A stretch of 64,000 nucleotides of DNA, from positions 157,034 to 221,033 of the forward strand of contig CAWAMJ010000011.1 in the NCBI GenBank assembly GCA_963783085.1, written 5' to 3'. This document shows positions 52,946 through 61,801 of the stretch, one piece after another. Each line of letters begins with the position of its first letter. Positions within the stretch are counted from its first letter, which is position 1. The notes under the pieces are model-generated. The model worked only from the letters and a program-made list of their open reading frames with translations. It was not told where the DNA came from and made no database searches. The position numbers and the translations under genes are program-made. This DNA is from CAVYUC01 sp963783085. Lineage in GTDB: Bacteria; Bacteroidota; Bacteroidia; Bacteroidales; Prolixibacteraceae.

Positions 52946-54853
52946 ATGAAAACAATAATCGAACTTTTGGAAACTGCCGTTGAAAAGTTTCCTGACAACG
53001 TTTACCTGTGGGAAAAAAAGAATGGTGAATATACCGGCACAACCTATAACGAAACACGCGAACTTGTGCTAAATCTGGCCGCCGGGTTAGTTTCCACCGG
53101 TCTAAAAAAAGGCGATCGTGCAGGTTTGGTTGCCGATGGCAGAAACGACTGGATTATCAGTGAGTTGGGATTATTATATGCCGGTGGAATAAACGTCCCG
53201 CTTTCCATCCGGCTCGAAAATAACGAACTGGCTTTCCGGTTGAAACACAGCGGCGCAAAACTAATTTTTGTTTCCGCAATGCAGGCCCCGAAAATTGAAG
53301 CTATCCGCAATGAGCTCCCCGAACTTGAAAAAGTGATTTATATAGACGGTAAAGAAAATCCGGGGCAAAACGACATCAACTATCAGGATTTACTTCAACA
53401 AGGAAAAGCGTATTTGGCAGAACAACGCGAAAAATGTGAAACGATCTGGAAAAATATTCAACCCAACGATTTGGCGAATATTTCATACACGTCAGGAACC
53501 ACGGCCGATCCGAAAGGAATTATGCTATCGCATTTGAATTATGCCGCGAATGTGGTACAATCGAACACACTTATGGATTTAAAACCACACTGGAAAACGC
53601 TGGCGGTTTTGCCGTGGGATCATGCCTTTGCCCACACTACATGCCTCTATGTTTTTATGTATAAAGGAGCGAGTATCGCTTCGGTTGAACTTGGGAAAAC
53701 CCCACTGGAAACCCTGAAAAATATTCCCGGCAACATCAGGGAAATTCAGCCTGCTTTAATGATGAGCGTTCCGGCATTTTCAAAAACCTTCCGAAAAAAC
53801 ATTGAAGGACAAATCCGGAAAAAAGGTGAACGGTTATACAAAATTTTTCAGTTTGCGTTGAAAGTGTCATATATGTACAACGGGCTTGGATACGACAAAG
53901 GAAAAGGCTGGCGTTTTTTATTAAAACCGGTTGTTGGGGTTTTCGATTCGATATTGTTTAAAAAAATACGCGATGGTTTTGGCGGAAAACTGGAATTTTT
54001 CATCGGTGGCGGGGCGCTGCTCGATATTGAGTTGCAACGTTTTTTCTATGCAATTGGAATTCCGGTGTGCCAGGGATACGGACTTACCGAAGCGGCGCCG
54101 GTAATTTCCTCCAATGTTCCACACTGCATCAAATTTGGCACGTCCGGAAAACTGGTAAAAAATCTCGATTTGAAAATTCTGGATGAAGAGGGAAATGAAG
54201 TACCACCGGGACAAAAAGGGGAAATTGTGGTGAAAGGTGAAAATGTAATGGTCGGTTACTGGAACAATCCCGCTGCCACTGCTGAAACCATTAAAAACGG
54301 ATGGCTGTATACCGGCGATCTGGGTTATATGGATGAAGACGGATTTCTGGTAGTGCTCGGGCGCTTTAAAAGTTTGCTCATCGGAAACGACGGCGAAAAG
54401 TACAGTCCTGAAGGAATAGAGGAAGCCATTGTGGAAAAATCACCGTACATCAGGCAGGTGATGCTGTACAACAATCAGAATGCCTATACATCCGGAATGA
54501 TAGTACCTGAAATAGATGCAATTAACCGGAAACTGAAAAGCGAAAATATTGAACCAGGCAGCGAGGAAGGAAACAAGGTGAGTTTGCAAATCATTCAAAA
54601 TGAAATAAACGAGTACCGGAAAGAAGGGAAATTTGAAGGTGAATTTCCGGAACGCTGGCTGCCGGCAACGATTGCGGTACTACCCGAAGATTTTTCACAG
54701 GAAAACAATTTGTTGAATACCACGTTAAAAATGGTTCGGGGTAAAATAACTGAATATTTTAACCAGGAACTGTTATTTTTGTACACTCCGGCGGCAAAGA
54801 ACATTGAAAATGAATTTAATCTGGAGTCCATCAGAAAATGGAATAATAAATAG
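52946..54853 (+). CDS. AMP-dependent long-chain acyl-CoA synthetase-type ligase
   Basis: 635 residues from MKTIIELLETAVEKFPDN; an ATG at 52904 would add 14 residues in an unlikely context. Adenylation motifs are ISYTSGTTADPKGIMLSH (P-loop), CQGYGLTEAAPVISSN, YTGDLGYMDEDGFLVVLGR (hinge) and KYSPEGIEEAIVEKSPYIRQ. It activates a carboxylic acid, probably a fatty acid, with ATP and CoA. The genes on either side concern sugars, so the grouping may be positional only. The next gene starts 16 bases after the stop. Confidence 0.9.
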   Translation: MKTIIELLETAVEKFPDNVYLWEKKNGEYTGTTYNETRELVLNLAAGLVSTGLKKGDRAGLVADGRNDWIISELGLLYAGGINVPLSIRLENNELAFRLKHSGAKLIFVSAMQAPKIEAIRNELPELEKVIYIDGKENPGQNDINYQDLLQQGKAYLAEQREKCETIWKNIQPNDLANISYTSGTTADPKGIMLSHLNYAANVVQSNTLMDLKPHWKTLAVLPWDHAFAHTTCLYVFMYKGASIASVELGKTPLETLKNIPGNIREIQPALMMSVPAFSKTFRKNIEGQIRKKGERLYKIFQFALKVSYMYNGLGYDKGKGWRFLLKPVVGVFDSILFKKIRDGFGGKLEFFIGGGALLDIELQRFFYAIGIPVCQGYGLTEAAPVISSNVPHCIKFGTSGKLVKNLDLKILDEEGNEVPPGQKGEIVVKGENVMVGYWNNPAATAETIKNGWLYTGDLGYMDEDGFLVVLGRFKSLLIGNDGEKYSPEGIEEAIVEKSPYIRQVMLYNNQNAYTSGMIVPEIDAINRKLKSENIEPGSEEGNKVSLQIIQNEINEYRKEGKFEGEFPERWLPATIAVLPEDFSQENNLLNTTLKMVRGKITEYFNQELLFLYTPAAKNIENEFNLESIRKWNNK

Positions 54854-54869
54854 AAGTTAATAGGCAATT

Positions 54870-55868
54870 ATGATAATAGAAACATATTCATACCCTCGTG
54901 CTGCGGTTATCGGCAACCCGTCCGACGGATATTTTGGAAAAACCATCGCATTTTTGTTCTCAAATTTTAAAGCAAGCGTTCAGCTTTATCATACACCAGA
55001 ACTGGAAATCCTCCCGCAGGGGCTCGATATTACGAAATTTGGAAGCATCCGCGAACTCGTGGAAAATGTTAATTTGTCTGGCTACTATGGTGGAATAAGG
55101 CTACTGAAAGCTACTATAAAAGTTTTTTACGATTACTGCGAGGAGTGCAACATTCAACTCGATCAGCGTAATTTTACCATTCGCTACCACAGCGATATTC
55201 CGGTGCGGCTGGGATTGGCAGGGTCGAGCGCCATAATTACCGCCTGCATGAAAGCCCTCATTTCTTTTTACGGCATCGCCATTCCAAAACCCATTCAGGC
55301 AAACCTTGTTTTAAGTGTCGAAAATAAAGAACTGGGAATTGCTGCCGGCCTGCAGGACCGAGTGGCACAGGCTTATGAAAAACCGGTATTTATGGATTTC
55401 GAAAAAGAAATCATGGACAAGCAGGGCTTTGGAAATTATGAAGTGCTCGATGCGTCCAAATTCCCGAAGATGTATATTGCATTTCGAAAAAACCTGTCGG
55501 AAGGAACAGAGGTGGTTCATAATAACCTGCGTGCCCGGTTCAACATAGGCGAGAAAAAAGTTCTTGATGCCATGCAGACCTGGGCCGGATATACGGTTCA
55601 GTTTAAAGAAGCGCTGCAAACAAGCGATTTTGAAACGTTGCATAAATTAATCGATGCCAATTTCGATTTACGGAGAAGCCTGATTCCCATTACCAAAGGG
55701 AACATTGAAATGGTGGAAGCCGCACGCTCGGTTGGTGCATCGGCAAAATTTACCGGTTCGGGAGGGGCCATCATCGGAACTTACAACGACGATAACACGT
55801 ATGAAAACCTTCAAAAGACGCTGGAAAAAATAAACATTCAGGTCATCCGGCCAAACATCGTCAGTTGA
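54870..55868 (+). CDS. GHMP-family sugar kinase, glucuronokinase-like
   Basis: 332 residues. The start YSYPRAAVIGNPSDGYFGKTIAFLFSNF and the ATP loop PVRLGLAGSSAIITACMKALI are GHMP kinase motifs closest, from memory, to plant-type glucuronokinase and related kinases. GSGGAIIGTY near the end is the third motif. It would make a sugar-1-phosphate (GlcA-1-P if the assignment is right). The next gene is a UTP-dependent uridylyltransferase, so the two could form a UDP-sugar salvage route. Confidence 0.8.
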   Translation: MIIETYSYPRAAVIGNPSDGYFGKTIAFLFSNFKASVQLYHTPELEILPQGLDITKFGSIRELVENVNLSGYYGGIRLLKATIKVFYDYCEECNIQLDQRNFTIRYHSDIPVRLGLAGSSAIITACMKALISFYGIAIPKPIQANLVLSVENKELGIAAGLQDRVAQAYEKPVFMDFEKEIMDKQGFGNYEVLDASKFPKMYIAFRKNLSEGTEVVHNNLRARFNIGEKKVLDAMQTWAGYTVQFKEALQTSDFETLHKLIDANFDLRRSLIPITKGNIEMVEAARSVGASAKFTGSGGAIIGTYNDDNTYENLQKTLEKINIQVIRPNIVS

Positions 55869-55944
55869 GCGGTGTTTATGAATTGGATTATCAAACCGGC
55901 TGCCGCCGCAAAATCATTCACAACAAAAAATAAAAGCTAAAAAA

Positions 55945-56814
55945 ATGATAAAAAAAGCTGTTATCCCCGCTGCAGGATGGGGAACACGTTTTCTGCCCAT
56001 CACCAAATCACAACCCAAAGAAATGATTCCGATTGTTGATACGCCTGTGATCCAGTATGTAGTGGAAGAAGCTGTGGCCTGTGGAATTACTGACATCCTG
56101 ATGATTATCGGAAAAGGAAAACGAACCATTGAAGAACATTTCGACCGCAGCCCCATTCTCGAGGAATCGCTGATAGAAAAAAAGCAGTTCGATTTGCTGG
56201 AGCAGGTAAAAAATATATCCAAACTGGCGAACATTCATTTCATCTGGCAAAAAGAGATGAACGGATTGGGAGACGCCATCCGCTACGCCCGTTTTCATGT
56301 AGGAAAAGAACCGTTTGCTGTTTTGCTGGGCGATACATTAATCAGCGGCGAAGGCGAACCAATTACGAAACAATTGATGAACGTGTATGAAAAGTACAAA
56401 AGTTCGGTGGTGGCGCTGGAAGAAGTGCCTTACGATAAAGTCCACCGTTACGGAATTATCAAAGGAAAACAACTGGAAGACAGCGTGCTGATTGCCGAGG
56501 ATTTTATCGAAAAACCATCGCAGGAAGAAGCGCCGTCGAACCTGGCCATTGCCAGCCGCTATATTTTTACCCACGAAATTTTCGATTACCTCGACAAAAC
56601 GCAACCCGGTAAAAACAATGAAATCCAACTGACCGACGCCATGCGTGAGATGGTAAAAAAGCACGCCATGTACGGGTTACGATTCAAGGGAAAACGCTAT
56701 GATATCGGGAATAAACTTGATTTTATCAAAACGAATATTATTTATGGCCTTGCGCACAAAGAAATTGGCGAACCGTTGCGGAAATGGCTGAAAGAATTTA
56801 TTACTGAACTGTAA
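55945..56814 (+). CDS. galU: UTP-glucose-1-phosphate uridylyltransferase (GalU-like)
   Basis: 289 residues. The nucleotidyltransferase signature is KAVIPAAGWGTRFLPITKSQPKEMIPIVDTPVIQYVVEEAVACGI, followed by LLGDTLISG (metal-binding Asp) and VHRYGIIKG...DFIEKPSQEEAPSNLAIASRYIF (sugar-phosphate binding). It forms UDP-glucose, or another UDP-sugar, from UTP and the sugar-1-phosphate. Its position after a glucuronokinase-like gene hints at UDP-glucuronate salvage. No terminator is seen before the tmRNA promoter. Confidence 0.92.
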   Translation: MIKKAVIPAAGWGTRFLPITKSQPKEMIPIVDTPVIQYVVEEAVACGITDILMIIGKGKRTIEEHFDRSPILEESLIEKKQFDLLEQVKNISKLANIHFIWQKEMNGLGDAIRYARFHVGKEPFAVLLGDTLISGEGEPITKQLMNVYEKYKSSVVALEEVPYDKVHRYGIIKGKQLEDSVLIAEDFIEKPSQEEAPSNLAIASRYIFTHEIFDYLDKTQPGKNNEIQLTDAMREMVKKHAMYGLRFKGKRYDIGNKLDFIKTNIIYGLAHKEIGEPLRKWLKEFITEL

Positions 56815-56895
56815 GGTTTATTAGCGGACTCGGACAAGGGAAATAACATAATGGTAATTACGAACTTTACAGCATTTAAACCGGAACTGCAATCC

Positions 56896-56930
56896 TTTTA
56901 TTTTTAGTTGGTACATATTTTGTATCTTTG
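56896..56930 (+). promoter_or_regulatory. tmRNA promoter
   Basis: TATCTTTG (56923-56930) is a full match to TAnnTTTG, with TTTTATTTTT (about 56896-56905) at the -33 distance. It lies 29 bases upstream of the mature tmRNA 5' end. Confidence 0.65.
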
Positions 56931-56958
56931 TGGGCCGTTCATTGAAAAAAATTCTACC

Positions 56959-57354
56959 GGGGCTGACTGGTTTTGACAGCGGGTAGAAGAGGCAGGTAAG
57001 CATGCAGGGTTTTGGTTGTTGACCCTAAAAAATAATGATCAAAATTCTAATTGGCGAAAATAATTACGCTCTTGCTGCGTAACCGAATAAAGTAGGTTAA
57101 CGCTTAATTCCGAAACAAGGTTTCGGAACAAGACATCGCCCGGGTGCCGTCGCTTCGAGGCTACCCGATCAGGCGGTGCAGTAAAAATCGAAGATAGCCG
57201 GAACGGAGTCCCGATGTTCCGGTGAAGTTAAAGGGAATAAGGTTTCGGTCGGTGGCCCTGAGCCAGCCGGAACACGAAAATTAAATCGGGGCTAAGCATG
57301 TAGAAGGCCTGTGGCTTCCTCGTTTGGACCGGGGTTCGATTCCCCGCAGCTCCA
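56959..57354 (+). ncRNA. ssrA: transfer-messenger RNA (tmRNA)
   Basis: It rescues stalled ribosomes and tags the nascent protein. The acceptor arms GGGGCTG (5') and CAGCTCC (3') pair with one G-T, and the T arm GGACCGGGGTTCGATTCC is at the 3' end. CCA is not encoded. The tag reading frame is 57053-57082, encoding GENNYALAA then TAA, the Bacteroidota type. The length of 396 is normal. The last 74 bases are also covered by the C-terminal codons of the serine recombinase on the other strand. Confidence 0.97.
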
Positions 57355-58927
57355 CAAAAGCGGGGATTTTGTCAAAATTGACATTATCCCCTTTTTTGTT
57401 GCCGCTCAAAACCCTTGCCAGTTGCGGGATTGAGGAGAAAAATGAGTTTACTCTGGGGGTTCGATAATGGTCCAATTCACGATTATAGATAATTCCTTCA
57501 GGAAACAGCAGGTTTTGAAATACCCTCTTTCCATCTAAATCCGACTTCTCCCACATTATCAGTGGATTAAGACACATTTTTACTGCAAAATTTACCACTT
57601 TTGCAAGGTTCGATTTATATCCGCCTGTTTTACCAAGTTCCTGTTCTATTTCAAAACATTCCTTTTCATATTTAGGCCGGAATTTTTCATACAGGACACG
57701 GTCAATTTCACCGGTAACAAAACGTTCTTCAATGGCTTCAAGTTTCCTTTGAGTTTCCGTCAACCTGTTTCTTAGCGATTTTGCTTCTTCAATCTGTGAT
57801 TTAAAAAAGACAGCCATTTGTTCCTCTAATTGTAGTTTGACAATTTCGAACTCCTCTTTCCCGATTTTGAAGCTTTTCAACAGCGCCCCGAACTTCTCGT
57901 GCATCGCTTTGGCGCTACGGTTTATTTTACATCCTTTTGTGTTGCATTTATAGTAGTACAGCCCTTTCTTTTTCACCAGGTAACCTGTTAAATGCCCACC
58001 ACACTTATCACATTTTACGAAGACTTTCAGGGGCAAATTATCATTGTCCCTGTCATGCACGAAACTATGGCTCCTGTTTTCCTGCCGGATATTATGTACC
58101 TTCAAAAATAATTCCCTTGTAACCAAAGGTTCATGTTTTGCTTCAATAACTTGACCCGGAAGCATTTTACTAACGATTAAACCGCAATAAAAAGGGTTGC
58201 TAAACAATTCTATCATCCGTTTTTCGGATATTTTTAGCCCCATTTTGTTTAACCGCCTTGCAATCTCGACATTGGGCAATTGCTGGTAAGCTTTCCACTC
58301 AAAAGCTTTTTTTAACAGTTTCCCTTCTTTGTTAACGACCAGTTTACGTTCGGAAGCTTTTCCCCTTCCCGGGTTCAAATTATCATAACCCCTTGGGGTA
58401 CTCCACACCCAATACCCTTCCAGCAGGCGTTCTTTCATGCCTGTAACTATTTTATCCCGTCTTAATTCATTATCCATCTGCCCGAAAAGGAAAAGGATTT
58501 TTTGCTGAAAAGAACCGGCAGGGGTTGTCGGGTCAAGTTCCTGCGTAGTAGCTAATGTAATAACCCCGTATTGTTTCAATAAATCATCGGCAATCGAAGC
58601 CCCGTTAATCCCTGAACGCGAAAAACGTTCATAGGAATAAACAATAACATAGTTGATGTTTTTTGAGCGTTTCACAAATGTCAGCATCCTGTTAAACTCT
58701 TTGCGGTCGTCGGTTTTAGCCGATTCATAAGTGCCGCCAAAATATCCCACCACATTTAGTCCCCGCCTGTTGGCGTATAATTCACAATGCTTCTTTTGTG
58801 ATGCGAGGCTGGTATTGTCTTCCTGGTCAGCCGATGAGACACGCGTATATATAACTGCATTGTTCCCTTCCTTAAAAGTATGTGGTGCTTCTGGTGCAAA
58901 CTGTTTAAAAAGGCTTAAATCGTTCAT
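57281..58927 (-). CDS. large serine recombinase (resolvase/invertase family)
   Basis: 548 residues. The catalytic domain has Ser31 in YTRVSSADQ, with later Arg residues in YSYERFSRSG and GQMDNELRRDKIVTGMKERL. The recombinase domain follows (PRGYDNLNPG, IARRLNKMGLKISEKRMIELFSNPFYCGLIVSK), then a zinc ribbon (CDKCGGHL...YYKCNTKGC) and a coiled coil (about residues 375-440). The last 24 codons (ELRGIEPRSKRGSH...) are antisense to the tmRNA, which suggests that the element carrying this gene was joined to the 3' end of ssrA. It should catalyse integration and excision of that element. Confidence 0.9.
   Translation of the reverse strand: MNDLSLFKQFAPEAPHTFKEGNNAVIYTRVSSADQEDNTSLASQKKHCELYANRRGLNVVGYFGGTYESAKTDDRKEFNRMLTFVKRSKNINYVIVYSYERFSRSGINGASIADDLLKQYGVITLATTQELDPTTPAGSFQQKILFLFGQMDNELRRDKIVTGMKERLLEGYWVWSTPRGYDNLNPGRGKASERKLVVNKEGKLLKKAFEWKAYQQLPNVEIARRLNKMGLKISEKRMIELFSNPFYCGLIVSKMLPGQVIEAKHEPLVTRELFLKVHNIRQENRSHSFVHDRDNDNLPLKVFVKCDKCGGHLTGYLVKKKGLYYYKCNTKGCKINRSAKAMHEKFGALLKSFKIGKEEFEIVKLQLEEQMAVFFKSQIEEAKSLRNRLTETQRKLEAIEERFVTGEIDRVLYEKFRPKYEKECFEIEQELGKTGGYKSNLAKVVNFAVKMCLNPLIMWEKSDLDGKRVFQNLLFPEGIIYNRELDHYRTPRVNSFFSSIPQLARVLSGNKKGDNVNFDKIPAFVELRGIEPRSKRGSHRPSTCLAPI
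57360..57397 (+). terminator. tmRNA terminator
   Basis: GGGGAT (57362-57367) pairs with ATCCCC (57386-57391), with a further inner TTGTCAA/TTGACA pairing, followed by TTTTTT. It lies 6 bases after the tmRNA, inside the C-terminal part of the recombinase gene on the other strand. Confidence 0.75.
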
Positions 58928-58995
58928 TGTCGTAAGATGTTGAAATTAAAACTAAGGATGAAAGAATGCTTCAAATATTAAGCCAATCCGGTTGG

Positions 58996-59187
58996 TTATT
59001 TCTTAAAAAAGAGGGCCCTGAGAATTAACAAAGCAATGGTTTCGGCATTTTTGATAAGCTGCTCATAATCTTCCATGGATAAATCCCGGTATTTGGAGAT
59101 ATGCCGGATTTTTTCCAAAGGCATCCTTTCTTTGACCCTTTGGGTTGCTTCTTCGATATTCCTGTTTTCCGTTTTCTGCATAGGCAT
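58996..59187 (-). CDS. small hypothetical protein, 63 aa
   Basis: I do not recognise it. It is charged and helical (IEEATQRVKERMPLEKIRHISKYRDLSMEDYEQLIKNAETIALLI), with a hydrophobic end. The segment KYRDLSMEDYEQLIKNAETIA resembles small mobile-element proteins in Bacteroidota. It lies 69 bases upstream of the recombinase on the same strand. A longer frame in another phase (59025-59309) covers the same DNA but is less protein-like. Confidence 0.5.
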   Translation of the reverse strand: MPMQKTENRNIEEATQRVKERMPLEKIRHISKYRDLSMEDYEQLIKNAETIALLILRALFFKK

Positions 59188-59361
59188 ACAAGGCCGGCTT
59201 TTATACCAGCCCCGGCAAACCTATTTATAATACTATCGAATTGACAGTTAAGTGTTAACATGTCAAGACTTGTCCCCATTTGTCTATACGCTGATGTTGT
59301 TTTATACAATTAATGATACTCCTCAAAGGTTTTTTGCTACTTTTTTCCCGCACAGGCTCAT

Positions 59362-59388
59362 GAAAAAAGTAGCGGGCTGCCGCCCGCT
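59362..59388 (-). terminator. terminator after the small membrane-protein gene
   Basis: On the minus strand AGCGGGC (59388-59382) pairs with GCCCGCT (59377-59371), followed by ACTTTTTT. It lies just downstream of the gene ending at 59401. The rest of 59188-59400 shows nothing else. Confidence 0.7.
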
Positions 59389-59400
59389 TCACATGATATT

Positions 59401-59646
59401 TTAAAGAGTCAATAGTCCAATAAAGAAAGTGAGCAAAAGCACCACCATAAGTGCCAGTCCCACAAAAGACAAAAACAACCTAATAAAGAATTGAGACAGG
59501 AACATTAACACAAAGTACCCCGCAATACAATAACCGATACCCAGACCTGTTACCTGTGAAGCGATAAAGACTATGGCGAACCTTATTCCCCATACCCTTA
59601 ACCTCCTGTTATAAAATATTTTCTTCATGATTAACGGTTTAATCAA
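59401..59646 (-). CDS. small membrane protein, 81 aa, unknown
   Basis: Two or three hydrophobic helices (residues about 20-77: IRFAIVFIASQVTGLGIGYCIAGYFVLMFLSQFF and LFLSFVGLALMVVLLLTFFIGLL) follow a basic start. Its start overlaps the stop of the upstream gene by 4 bases (ATGA type), so the two are co-translated. It is probably part of the element next to ssrA. Confidence 0.6.
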   Translation of the reverse strand: MIKPLIMKKIFYNRRLRVWGIRFAIVFIASQVTGLGIGYCIAGYFVLMFLSQFFIRLFLSFVGLALMVVLLLTFFIGLLTL

Positions 59647-60026
59647 TGACTGAAAATGTTTAATTGTACACCTGCTTTTAGCCGCCTGTCTTCCTCTTTT
59701 ACCCGGTTTAGGTAACCTGTCTCCATAGCGGAGTAACCTATCATCTCATCATAGGCAGTTTTGTCCCGGTTGTTGAACCACCATATCACCGAATACGCCA
59801 TAATAAAATGTGATTGGTAGATTGATTTTACTGTGTTTATGGCTTTCCATTCAAGATGAATAAGGGGTGTATAGATTTCTTCCAGTTTCATCGCTTCGTA
59901 TTTGGTTACCTCACGGATGCCAAAAGGCAGATAGGTTGCTTTACACTGGTACTCAACATTTCCACAGGTGTACCTGAAGATATGGTTCTCCCTAAACTCT
60001 TTCGGTAAATCTTTAAGTAGCATCAT
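59643..60026 (-). CDS. hypothetical protein, 127 aa
   Basis: Not recognised. It is soluble and has many Tyr, Trp and charged residues (HIFRYTCGNVEYQCKATYLPFGIREVTKYEAMKLEEIYTPLIHLEWKA). It is in operon with the membrane protein downstream, overlapping it by 4 bases. A role in the element at ssrA is assumed from position only. Confidence 0.6.
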   Translation of the reverse strand: MMLLKDLPKEFRENHIFRYTCGNVEYQCKATYLPFGIREVTKYEAMKLEEIYTPLIHLEWKAINTVKSIYQSHFIMAYSVIWWFNNRDKTAYDEMIGYSAMETGYLNRVKEEDRRLKAGVQLNIFSH

Positions 60027-60162
60027 AATTGGATTAAATGGTTAATAAACAAGCTCCCCGCCATACTTATTCCCCAGAGTTTTGTGCATGCTTCCTGCAT
60101 TGGCGCAATCATCGATTTTAACAATGCTTTCGGAAATAATTCAAAAACGAAATAAAACAGAT

Positions 60163-61533
60163 ATGAAAAATTTTGATGCAATTATTATCGGCTCCGGCCA
60201 GGCGGGAACACCACTTGCTTTTAAGCTGGCTGCCGAAGGAAATAAGGTCGCCTTTATTGAAAAAGATAAAGTTGGCGGAACATGCGTGAATGACGGATGC
60301 ACCCCCACAAAAGCTTATGTGGCCAGCGCACGCAGAATCTGGGATGCCCAAAACGGGGCGGCGCTGGGAATAAATATTCCCGAAGGAGCATCTGCCGACT
60401 TAAAAAAAATAAAAAGCCGCAAGGATGAAATCGTGCAGGAATCGGTTGATGGCATAAGTTCCGGTGTGGAAAAGGAAGAAAACATCACTTTTTTTAAAGG
60501 CGAGGCCCGTTTTTCAGGAGAAAAAACAATTCAGGTCAACAACGAAAAAATCACCGCCCCCGAAATTTACATCAATACCGGCGCCCGGCCGGTTATTCCT
60601 GAACCTTTCAGAAAACTGAATTACCTGACCAACGAATCCATTCTGCAACTGGAAGAATTGCCGGAACACCTGGTAATCATCGGCGGAAGTTACATCGGGC
60701 TGGAATTTGGCCAAATGTTCCGGAGGTTTGGAAGCAAAGTCACCATTATTGAAAAAGGGCCCTCCATTATTGGCCGCGAGGACAAGGAAATCAGTGAAAA
60801 CATTTTGGAATTTTTGCAGAATGAAGGCATCGAATTCCGTCTGAATGCAAAATGTATCGGAGGCATTCAAAACGAGGATAATTCAATCACCCTGAAACTG
60901 GACTGCAAAGAGGGAAGCCCGGAAGTAACCGGTTCGCATCTGCTGATTGGCGTAGGACGCCAACCGAACACCGATTCGCTCAACCTTCAGGCTGCCGGGA
61001 TTAAAACCGATGATCGCGGATACTTCGTGGTAAACGATTACCTGGAAACAAATGTCGATGGAATTTATGCCCTGGGCGATTGCAACGGGAAAGGCGCTTT
61101 CACACATACCTCGTACAACGATTTTGAAATTGTAACCGCCAATAAATTCAGCAACGCAAATCGCAAAGTAACCGACCGGATTATGGCCTATAACCTTTAC
61201 ATCGATCCGCCGTTGGGACGCGCCGGAATGACCAAAAAAGCAGCCCTCGAAAAAGGACATAAAGTTATGGAAGCAACAATGCCCATGAGCCAGGTTGCAC
61301 GAGCCAAAGAAAAAGGTGAAACCAACGGATTGATGCAAATAATAGTTGATGCTGAAAGTCAAAAAATTCTTGGTGCAGCCATTCTGGGAGTTGGCGGCGA
61401 TGAAATCATCAGCGCTATTTTACAGGTGATGTATTCAGATGTTCCTTATACTGTATTGAAGAATGCTGTAATATCCCATCCGACTGTAGCTGAGTTGCTG
61501 CCTACTTTGCTGGAACGATTAAAAGGAATATAA
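60163..61533 (+). CDS. pyridine nucleotide-disulfide oxidoreductase, mercuric-reductase-like
   Basis: 456 residues from MKNFDAIIIGSGQAG; longer starts add unlikely residues. It binds FAD with IIGSGQAGTPLA, has the redox disulfide Cys41/Cys46 in GGTCVNDGCTPTK, an NAD(P) loop VIIGGSYIGLEFGQMF, and the C-terminal dimer motif AVISHPTVAEL with the His-Pro acid. It lacks the N-terminal metal-binding domain and C-terminal Cys-Cys pair of MerA. Mercury reduction is therefore unlikely, and disulfide or dihydrolipoyl-type substrates are possible. The next gene is a Cys-rich GDCCVxC protein, 6 bases away. Confidence 0.88.
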   Translation: MKNFDAIIIGSGQAGTPLAFKLAAEGNKVAFIEKDKVGGTCVNDGCTPTKAYVASARRIWDAQNGAALGINIPEGASADLKKIKSRKDEIVQESVDGISSGVEKEENITFFKGEARFSGEKTIQVNNEKITAPEIYINTGARPVIPEPFRKLNYLTNESILQLEELPEHLVIIGGSYIGLEFGQMFRRFGSKVTIIEKGPSIIGREDKEISENILEFLQNEGIEFRLNAKCIGGIQNEDNSITLKLDCKEGSPEVTGSHLLIGVGRQPNTDSLNLQAAGIKTDDRGYFVVNDYLETNVDGIYALGDCNGKGAFTHTSYNDFEIVTANKFSNANRKVTDRIMAYNLYIDPPLGRAGMTKKAALEKGHKVMEATMPMSQVARAKEKGETNGLMQIIVDAESQKILGAAILGVGGDEIISAILQVMYSDVPYTVLKNAVISHPTVAELLPTLLERLKGI

Positions 61534-61539
61534 AACCAA

Positions 61540-61743
61540 ATGGGAATACAGGATTTTTCTACATTAACCTACCCTGGATGTGGCCACCAAAAGACCGAAG
61601 AAATGCCTACTGATGGCTGCCAGTTTTTTTACGAATGTGAAAACTGCAAAACCGTTTTACGACCGAAACCCGGCGACTGCTGCGTTTATTGCTCGTATGG
61701 AACGGTGAAATGCCCGTCGAAACAACAAGAGGACAATGTTTAG
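61540..61743 (+). CDS. GDCCVxC-motif Cys-rich small protein
   Basis: 67 residues. TYPGCGHQKTEEMPTDGCQFFYECENCKTVLRPKPGDCCVYCSYGTVKCP holds nine cysteines, including two CxxC pairs, which suggests metal or Fe-S binding. The GDCCVYCSYGTVKCP core is a recognised small family found next to mercuric-reductase-like genes. A role in metal sensing or delivery is an inference. It is co-transcribed with the preceding oxidoreductase. Confidence 0.85.
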   Translation: MGIQDFSTLTYPGCGHQKTEEMPTDGCQFFYECENCKTVLRPKPGDCCVYCSYGTVKCPSKQQEDNV

Positions 61744-61801
61744 TTATGTTATTTGGATATTTCAAAGCAATTGCTTAGTTTTACGCTTTCAAAAATAAAA
61801 T

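Noticed and set aside
59025..59309. 94-codon minus-strand frame overlapping the 63-aa gene
   Set aside because: It has no family likeness; the 63-aa product has a better helical and charged composition. Only one of the two can be real.
57355..60162. Second copy of the ssrA 3' end marking the far end of the element
   Set aside because: I looked for CCCCGCAGCTCC-like sequence up to 60.2 kb and found only AAGCTCCCCG near 60051, which is too short and wrongly ordered.
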